The notes under the pieces: model-generated | Seen by the model: the letters and a program-made list of their open reading frames with translations, nothing else | Told to the model about the DNA's origin: nothing | Database searches by the model: none | Assembly: GCA_000969725.1 (NCBI GenBank) | Contig: JXSR01S005739.1 | Length of the DNA stretch: 24,937 nucleotides | Source: Ophiothrix spiculata | Lineage: Eukaryota; Echinodermata; Ophiuroidea; Amphilepidida; Ophiotrichidae | Reading direction: 5' to 3' (one strand) | Program-made: the position numbers and the translations under genes | Shown: in pieces, positions 19,481-24,937 of the stretch | How the letters are laid out: the number at the start of each line of letters is the position of its first letter | Position numbering within the stretch: the stretch's first letter is position 1

Positions 19481-19962
19481 TTGGCATGATACAATGACTG
19501 TGGAACCATCCATACTTTGATGATTTAGCCATGATACCATAATTGTGGAACCATTCATACCTTAACCCAAACAGAACCATCTCACTAAATCTCACTTTAG
19601 AAAATCACGAAAATGCGCTAAAGTCTAGATACGTCACAGACGGGGGTTATATGCAGGGACCAAATCGCTACCCGGGCAGCATCTCAGTGGTGGCTTGCTA
19701 CGGGTATCACTCACTTGGGAAACTAGACGTCCCTGGTTCGAATCCTGGTGAAAAAACATGTTTTTCATCACTCTTCCCTTTTCCAAGAAGATTTCAAGGA
19801 GAAATGATTCACTGATCGTGGAACTACCATACCTTGATAAATTTGACATGATGCCATGATCATAAGACCATCCATACCCAGATGAATGTAAAGGATTTGA
19901 CATGATCCCAGGATTGTGGAAACATCCATACTGTGATGAATTTGACATGATACTATCCATGG
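19481..19962. repeat. 45-bp minisatellite interrupted by an insertion
   Basis: Units resembling TTTGACATGAT plus TGTGGAACCATCCATAC and then TTTGATGAA have anchors at 19501, 19546, 19819, 19864 and 19917. Spacing is 45 bp, or 53 bp where GTAAAGGA is inserted, plus a partial last unit. The jump from 19546 to 19819 marks an insertion of about 230-245 bp. Because 45 is a multiple of three, the minus strand stays open and encodes 15-residue repeats resembling MDGSTIMVSCQIHQS (frames at 19193-19558 and 19768-19977). There is no sign that they are real proteins. Confidence 0.8.
19565..19808 (+). mobile_element. tRNA-derived SINE-like insertion in a minisatellite
   Basis: This block breaks the 45-bp repeat and shares nothing with it. 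It contains an A-box-like TGGCTTGCTACGGG (19691-19704) and an exact B box GGTTCGAATCC (19735-19745), followed by an A-rich segment and a short AAAAAACATG/CATGTTTTT-type hairpin (about 19751-19770). A pol III-type internal promoter within a discrete insertion fits a tRNA-derived SINE. The ends are approximate and no clear target duplication was identified. Confidence 0.55.
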
Positions 19963-20458
19963 CCCACCCCATCCCACCCATCAGCCATCTCACCTATACA
20001 AGCTCCAAAATTACATCTATGTCACTGTCTGATAACATTTGTCAAGTTTTAATTAAAATTTGACTAATTCATATCGTGAGTATCTTTATTTGGCAGCTTT
20101 CAAATTATGGCAACTGGTTTAGTTGACATGCACAGCTGCAGTTAGGATACAGACCTGTCACAAAAATTTCTTCCTTGGTTTTGATCAGCAATTTATTATC
20201 ACATGAATAACACAATGATCAAGCATCATTTTTGGTAACATTGTAGCTTATTTGGGACTATACAAATGCAGAAACTGCAAGAAATAAGTATTTAGATATT
20301 TTTATGACTATGAATAGTATGATGATATTCTCCAAAATACAAAGAAGTAGGCCCGAAACAGAGGATGCTTGTCAGGGGGATCAACAGCCCGGTTTGAGCT
20401 TGATTTTCCCAGCCTGAGGCTCAAGAGATTCCTGCTGGATGGGTAAAAAACGGCTGAT
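19963..20458. other. Non-coding stretch
   Basis: No feature is supported. Confidence 0.4.
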
Positions 20459-20797
20459 TTAGCATGTCATTTTCTTCCCAGTCCCCTTTGACTGTTTGCC
20501 TGTTACTCCACTACCACTGCGAAGAACCACAACATTGTCATTATCCCCTTCTTTTTTAAAACCAAGTAGATAAAAAGGAGGGGAATACCCACGGTGAATA
20601 CCCAGGGACAATACATAGTAGCCCCTTTCTGACAGGTGTGGACATGATGCTAAGGATCTAGTCCGACAAGAAGGACCATAGAACTGAGGTCCAAGACAGA
20701 ACCAAGGGTGCCGAGTCAACCGAGTACGTCCTCGCTGCTCGCTTCGCTCACTGCCACCAAAACCAACCTGCACAACGCCAGTACTGTTATGTTTCAT
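20459..20797 (-). other. G+C-richer patch with a 112-codon open frame
   Basis: The minus strand is open from an ATG at 20797 to a stop at 20459. The reading frame has a serine/glycine/basic N-terminal part and a polar, lysine-rich end (KQSKGTGKKMTC). I see no domain, signal peptide or membrane segment. Part of it (GSERSEQRGR) comes from a simple CGCTCGCTTCGCTCAC sequence. The patch is less AT-rich than its surroundings, so an exon cannot be ruled out, but chance or an old repeat is as likely. Confidence 0.2.
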
Positions 20798-20820
20798 TCA
20801 GATCTTCTTCTAATTTGGAT

Positions 20821-20892
20821 CTACATGTACATGTAGTAATATCAGGGTACACATCTGATCCAAGTTGCAAGTTCTGATCCAAGTTGCATATT
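20821..20892. repeat. 16-bp palindrome next to a 19-bp tandem pair
   Basis: CTACATGTACATGTAG (20821-20836) is a perfect palindrome. CTGATCCAAGTTGCA followed by AGTT or TATT occurs twice in succession (20855-20873 and 20874-20892). Confidence 0.8.
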
Positions 20893-21689
20893 CTTTTAAC
20901 CATGTTAACAGGACAAGTTTAACCCTTTGTATTTATTGCTCACAATAAAGAAAGCATTCAAACAAATCAAGGGCATTTCTATACATTTAAGTGAAACTGA
21001 GATAATTTCTCACCTGCTTATCAAGTTATCATACATGTCCCAATGTACACAAAGAGTATTCATGTCCAAGTTTATACAAGCAAATCTCAATGGCCTCATG
21101 GTCTAACCAACATCACTTTATAACGACAATACAAATAGCGGCTAACACGACCAAAAAGTGGACTAAGCGAACAAGGCAAGGCTAATAATAGCAGAAAGTA
21201 TTAATAACAATTAAACTTGAAATGACTTTTACATAGGACTTTCTAAAAACAAAGATGTAAAATATCCAAGCCCTAATAAAGGTAACGGTAAGAAAATTCT
21301 CAATGGCAGAACCAGGACAGGGAGCTCACATCTTACTCTTGAAAAGTCTTCCTCCTGCGCAAAATGAGATGAAGAACAGTGCAGATCGAATTAAAGGTGC
21401 AATTCATGATTCTGATGTGACGAAAACCTCAACTCTTTTCTAGCTAAGTCAAAACAAGAGTACAACATAAATGTATGCTGAAAATTTCGCATTTAACCGT
21501 TAGGCTAATGAAACTCGTCACATTTTTTTCAGCTCATAATGAGGCAACTTTTTCATTATTCATTATTCATTATTTCAAAATGTCATTACTTCAACCTTTT
21601 TGTCAGCAAATTCCAATGTTGTTCATTCAACCTTTTCGTTTCAAACTTATTTTTACCTGCTTATTATTCACTGCTTATACCTAACCTTA
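20893..21689. other. AT-rich non-coding stretch
   Basis: No gene is supported. A 7-bp microsatellite of TTCATTA (about three units) lies at 21553-21575. TTAACCCTTTG at about 20930 resembles the piggyBac-like MITE ends but has no partner. Confidence 0.45.
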
Positions 21690-22490
21690 TTTATGGGTCC
21701 TACTGAGACCAAACCTTTATACTAAAGACAAAAAGCTACAGTACCAAGACTAAGACCTTGCGAAAAAGAAAGAAAAAAAGAAAGGGAAATAAAGCCTTGA
21801 GAACCCATCAAGACCCAAAGATGCCGTAACAAAAATAATGAAGTAGCCTTACGATCAGGAACCAAAACTAAGGCAAAGACCTTGCCAAAAAACAAAAACA
21901 AAACTACTAAGATACAAAGCTATAACCCCAAAACAAAAATAAATCTATATGTAAAAAAGGCATCGACCTACTCAAGATCCCAATAGACCTTGCAACAAAG
22001 ATAAATATGTAAGAACCTACCAAGACCCAAACCTGGGACCCCGCAACAAGATATTTTCAAAAATGCAAGAACCTACTAAGACCCAAAACTAAGAGGCTGC
22101 AACAAAAATAATAATTAAAACAATAAACCCAGAACATACGGTATCAACTAGGATCCAAAACTAAGATTAAAACTTGTAAGAACCTGCTCAAGATCTAAAC
22201 CTAATATAAGACTTTCCAACAAAGAGAATCTACCAAGACCCAAACCTAGGACCCTGCAAGAAGAAATTTACAAAAGCAAGAACCTACATGTAAACCAATA
22301 CCCCAAAAAAACCTAAAACTATAACTTATAAATCTGAGAAAAGAAAATGAACAAAACAAACAAAAAAGATGATCAAGAACCTATGATTTAAAACAAAGTT
22401 TAGACCCTGAAACAACAAGAATTGAAATGAAAAAGTGAAATCCTATCTACCAAGACCCAAAAACTATGATTAAGACCCCTCAACTAAAAA
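21690..22490 (+). repeat. Diverged A/C-rich tandem array
   Basis: A phrase like CCTACCAAGACCCAAACCTA followed by a GCAACAAAAATAA-like tail recurs with variation at about 21690, 21742, 21808, 21860, 21970, 22016, 22072, 22149, 22185, 22232 and 22449. Spacing is irregular, about 40-75 bp. The strand is strikingly rich in A and C and poor in G and T for roughly 800 bp. It is most likely an old, decayed minisatellite. Confidence 0.65.
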
Positions 22491-22971
22491 GAAAAACATA
22501 TCTCAAACAACATAAACGTCTCTGTTTAAACATTTAATTCTGTTACACTCTGGTTATAATTTTACTGCTGTTGATGTTGATATACCGTAAAACACCACAG
22601 AATATCAATACTATGAATATTATTACCATTTTATTTATTGTGTACACATGTTAGCACAGCATTATATTAGTGCTGCAATTTGCATTTTAAGAATGATTCA
22701 ATGTGTCAGGCATTTGTTTAGACAGATTTTGCCGACTTTTGGACATCGTTTTTTCAAAATAATGAATTATTTTCAGATTCTGGTCGGCAAACGCGACCCA
22801 AATTTCATAACGCGGGCGGGGGACAGGAAACTCAGAATTGAATTTCATTAGCCTTACAATTTGCTTCAGACCAGTACAAGTACTGTGCCTTTTCAACATA
22901 GCAGTTAGTGTATCATTCAAAACATGCTTGACCTTGGTTTAACTCGACTACTAACTCGGGTACGCATCTAT
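22491..22971. other. Non-coding stretch
   Basis: No feature is supported. Overlapping short frames at 22648-22920 on both strands show no motif. Confidence 0.4.
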
Positions 22972-23442
22972 ACATGAAGAGCTGGATTCCAAAACCTCTT
23001 ACATCCACTCCGACATGTCACTCATTTGGAGCTTAGGTCACGGTAAAATTAGCCATATTTCAACTCAAACTCATAGTAAATGACAAATGTTGATACTTAT
23101 TGAAGTTTTGAATAGAATATATCCACAAATTCGAATTATACGGTTGTTAAAACTATTTTAGGGTTCTAACATGAAATACATACTTACATGTAGAAAAACA
23201 GTTAAAAAGGTCTTATTTGGTTGCAAAACCTCTTCTATCCACTTCTGCAAAATATTCATTCCCACTTTTAATACATTTGTGTGTATAGTAGAATATTTAC
23301 AATGAAAGTAGTCCACAATTGGAATGTATTCTATGAGATTTGAGCACATTTATCAATTTCAATTGCAACAGAAAGTGAATATTTGAAAGGAATCAAATGT
23401 CGGGGTGGATGTAAGAGGTTTTGGAAACAAGCTCTTCACATG
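22972..23442. mobile_element. TIR element, 471 bp, with an internal third copy of its end
   Basis: Left arm 22972-23018 and right arm 23397-23442 are inverted copies sharing ACATG, AAGAGCT, then TTCCAAAACCTCTTACATCC and AC(T/C)CCGACAT, with two small indels. A diverged copy of the same phrase, GCAAAACCTCTTCTATCCAC, lies inside at 23223-23247 in the left-end orientation. There is no coding capacity. It is probably a non-autonomous DNA transposon; the superfamily and target site were not resolved. Confidence 0.65.
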
Positions 23443-24500
23443 TTTCTCACTCAAGTGAGCGACCCAAGTAAACGATTTACCTCTGCTTTTTTCTAGAGGT
23501 AACAGTCGAGATAAAGGTCGAGATAACTTAACTCTTTTGTTGATTAGACTTGTCAGATATCTCTACCTTTAACTCTACTGGCGCAATCTCAACCTTTTAA
23601 CTCGACTAGGGTAGAATTAAATACGTAAGTCTAAACGTGCCTACTGATGGATAAACTTTATGCCAAATATCTGGCAAATACTCATTGCACATCAACACCA
23701 CATGTGTTTGCCATTTATCTTCTGATCCTTGTGACTTATCTTGGACAACTGAGTAGATTCATAAGATGACAATAAACACGTGATAATTCTTTCCACATAA
23801 CAGTAAAAATACAACAATAAAATATTATGATCGTTAATTAGCAAGTAATCCCTGCTATCTACTCCTTAACTAAATAAAAAACTATACTTTCAGGAATCTG
23901 TTTCTGATCTAATGACCCGTCTTAAATTGTCAAACTCTTCTTATTTTAGCACATTTAGCTGCCATTACTTTGATAAAATCACTGATATTTCTTGAAAGTT
24001 AAATGTACTTATGAAATGTAATAACATTATGTTTTCGTTGGCAATTGATTTTGAAATAAAATACACATTACCAAGCTGTGAATGCCATTAGTACTGCAAT
24101 CAATGGGTGTAATTTGTAAATTAATGACTGTATGAACAATAAGCCATTGGATACTGAAATGCAATCAATCTGCTCACATTCAAAATCCTGTATTGTTTAA
24201 TCATTCTCAGAATTACACGTAACACTATGAAAATTATCATCACTAAGGTGACCAAAAAAAAAAGCCTGTTTTACTGGCTCGACCAACCCTAAATTTGCCA
24301 AAATCTTGTAAAATCAGCCATTTTTTTGGCCAAAATCATTAAATTTTGGCTTAATTTTTAAATTTGCATCCCCCATTTCCATTTTAAAAATAGAGTAAGG
24401 AACCACTTGTGAATCAAACATTTTAAACAGTCAAATATATGAAGCTGATATTCCCCAAAATTAACTTAAAATTGTGCACAAAACGGCAGTAAGACCAAAA
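23443..24500. other. Non-coding stretch with short GTCGAG repeats
   Basis: GTCGAGATAA occurs twice 12 bp apart near 23506-23527. TTTAACTCGACTA appears at about 22938 and 23596, on either side of the TIR element. A short GCCAAAAT/ATTTTGGC inverted pair lies near 24329-24350. No gene is supported. Confidence 0.4.
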
Positions 24501-24689
24501 CTTAAAAAAAAAATCACCTTGTTTAGGCTTTCGCCAAGGAAACCCAGGTATGGTACTAAGTAAGCTAAAAGACTCATCTTCAACAGGGCTCCAAGATGTT
24601 TTTTAAATTCAGTTTTGAATGCAGCAGACCCGGAGTAAAACCTGCGGAAGAGAGCATGGACTGAAAACCAAAAGCACATAAAGCGCCAG

Positions 24690-24750
24690 GCGCGGGACTC
24701 GAACCCGGGACCTCATTGGTGCAAGGCGAGAGAACTACCGTTGCTGGATT
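24690..24750 (-). other. tRNA-like SINE head
   Basis: On the minus strand an A-box-like CCAGCAACGG (near 24738-24748) is followed about 33 nt later by an exact B box GGTTCGAGTCC (24695-24705) within a good T-arm (CCGGG/CCCGC). The middle part (GGTAGTTCTCTCGCCTTGCAC) resembles tRNA sequence, but no complete cloverleaf with a paired acceptor stem could be drawn. A SINE body may extend to lower coordinates (to about 24500); its tail was not resolved. Confidence 0.55.
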
Positions 24751-24937
24751 TGGCAGAAAATGTAAATCAAAATTGGTAAATCATACTTATCACATTTATT
24801 AAAAGCTGTCACAGTGATTGGAATTTATTATGTATATAGGCAGTTTGATATTTTATATTTTATGAGTTAGCACCAAATTGGTATGCGTTTTAAAATTTAT
24901 GGCAGCTTTGGCATGCCATACTAAAAATTATGTCTTT
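24751..24937. other. AT-rich window end
   Basis: No feature is supported. Confidence 0.4.

Noticed and set aside
19193..19993. Repeat-containing proteins on the minus strand
   Set aside because: The 15-residue repeats follow directly from a 45-bp minisatellite and are broken by the inserted block.
20920..20945. TTAACCCTTTG as another piggyBac-like MITE end
   Set aside because: No inverted partner within several hundred bases and only 11 bp of similarity.
1..24937. CRISPR array, bacterial operon or prophage
   Set aside because: No regular direct repeats with unique spacers, no dense open frames and no ribosome-binding-site pattern; the sequence is eukaryotic in character.

Overview
This window looks like non-coding eukaryotic nuclear DNA, AT-rich and packed with small repeats. 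No frame carries a convincing intact gene. The open frames present are short, AT-biased and mostly inside low-complexity sequence or repeats. The mix of many short inverted-repeat DNA elements (MITE-like), tRNA-derived SINE-like heads, TTAGGG-type telomere-like sequence and minisatellites fits an invertebrate animal. I lean towards a marine deuterostome such as an echinoderm, but this rests on general flavour and not on a diagnostic gene. The stretch is probably intergenic or intronic. It also holds an assembly gap of 72 N (14371-14442).

Layout. 1-2310: two elements with terminal inverted repeats (TIRs). One (278-1222) carries four internal copies of ACAGATACGAA; the other (1699-2307) has ends of about 55-60 bp. 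3205-3362: a near-palindromic hairpin element with two perfect 54-bp arms. 3996-4951: a 956-bp element with TTAA at both ends and 20-bp TIRs, holding a 20-bp perfect palindrome and a cluster of transcription-factor-like sites. 5050-5763: a TIR element that encloses a short, frameshifted, coding-like fragment, the best protein-like sequence in the window. 5950-6095 and 17279-17570: two related TTAA-flanked, piggyBac-like MITEs. 6983-7322: a foldback cluster with four copies of one terminal sequence. 13173-13296 and 22972-23442: further inverted-repeat elements. 14768 onward: a probable mariner-type left end.

Tandem repeats and SINEs. A roughly 25-bp minisatellite with a telomere-like lead (10781-10955). 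A 45-bp minisatellite (19481-19962) split by a tRNA-derived insertion of about 230-245 bp. A diverged A/C-rich array (about 21690-22490). A diverged tandem duplication of about 112 bp (16820-17045), followed by a 34-bp sequence that recurs exactly at the right edge of the assembly gap. tRNA-like segments with pol III A/B boxes lie at 11718-11787 (-), 13355-13425 (+), 19690-19750 (+) and 24690-24750 (-).

The features do not form a pathway or operon. They read as layers of insertion: non-autonomous DNA transposons and SINEs landing in, and sometimes inside, older repeats. All family names are inferred from ends, target-site-like flanks and internal motifs seen by eye; no database search was possible.
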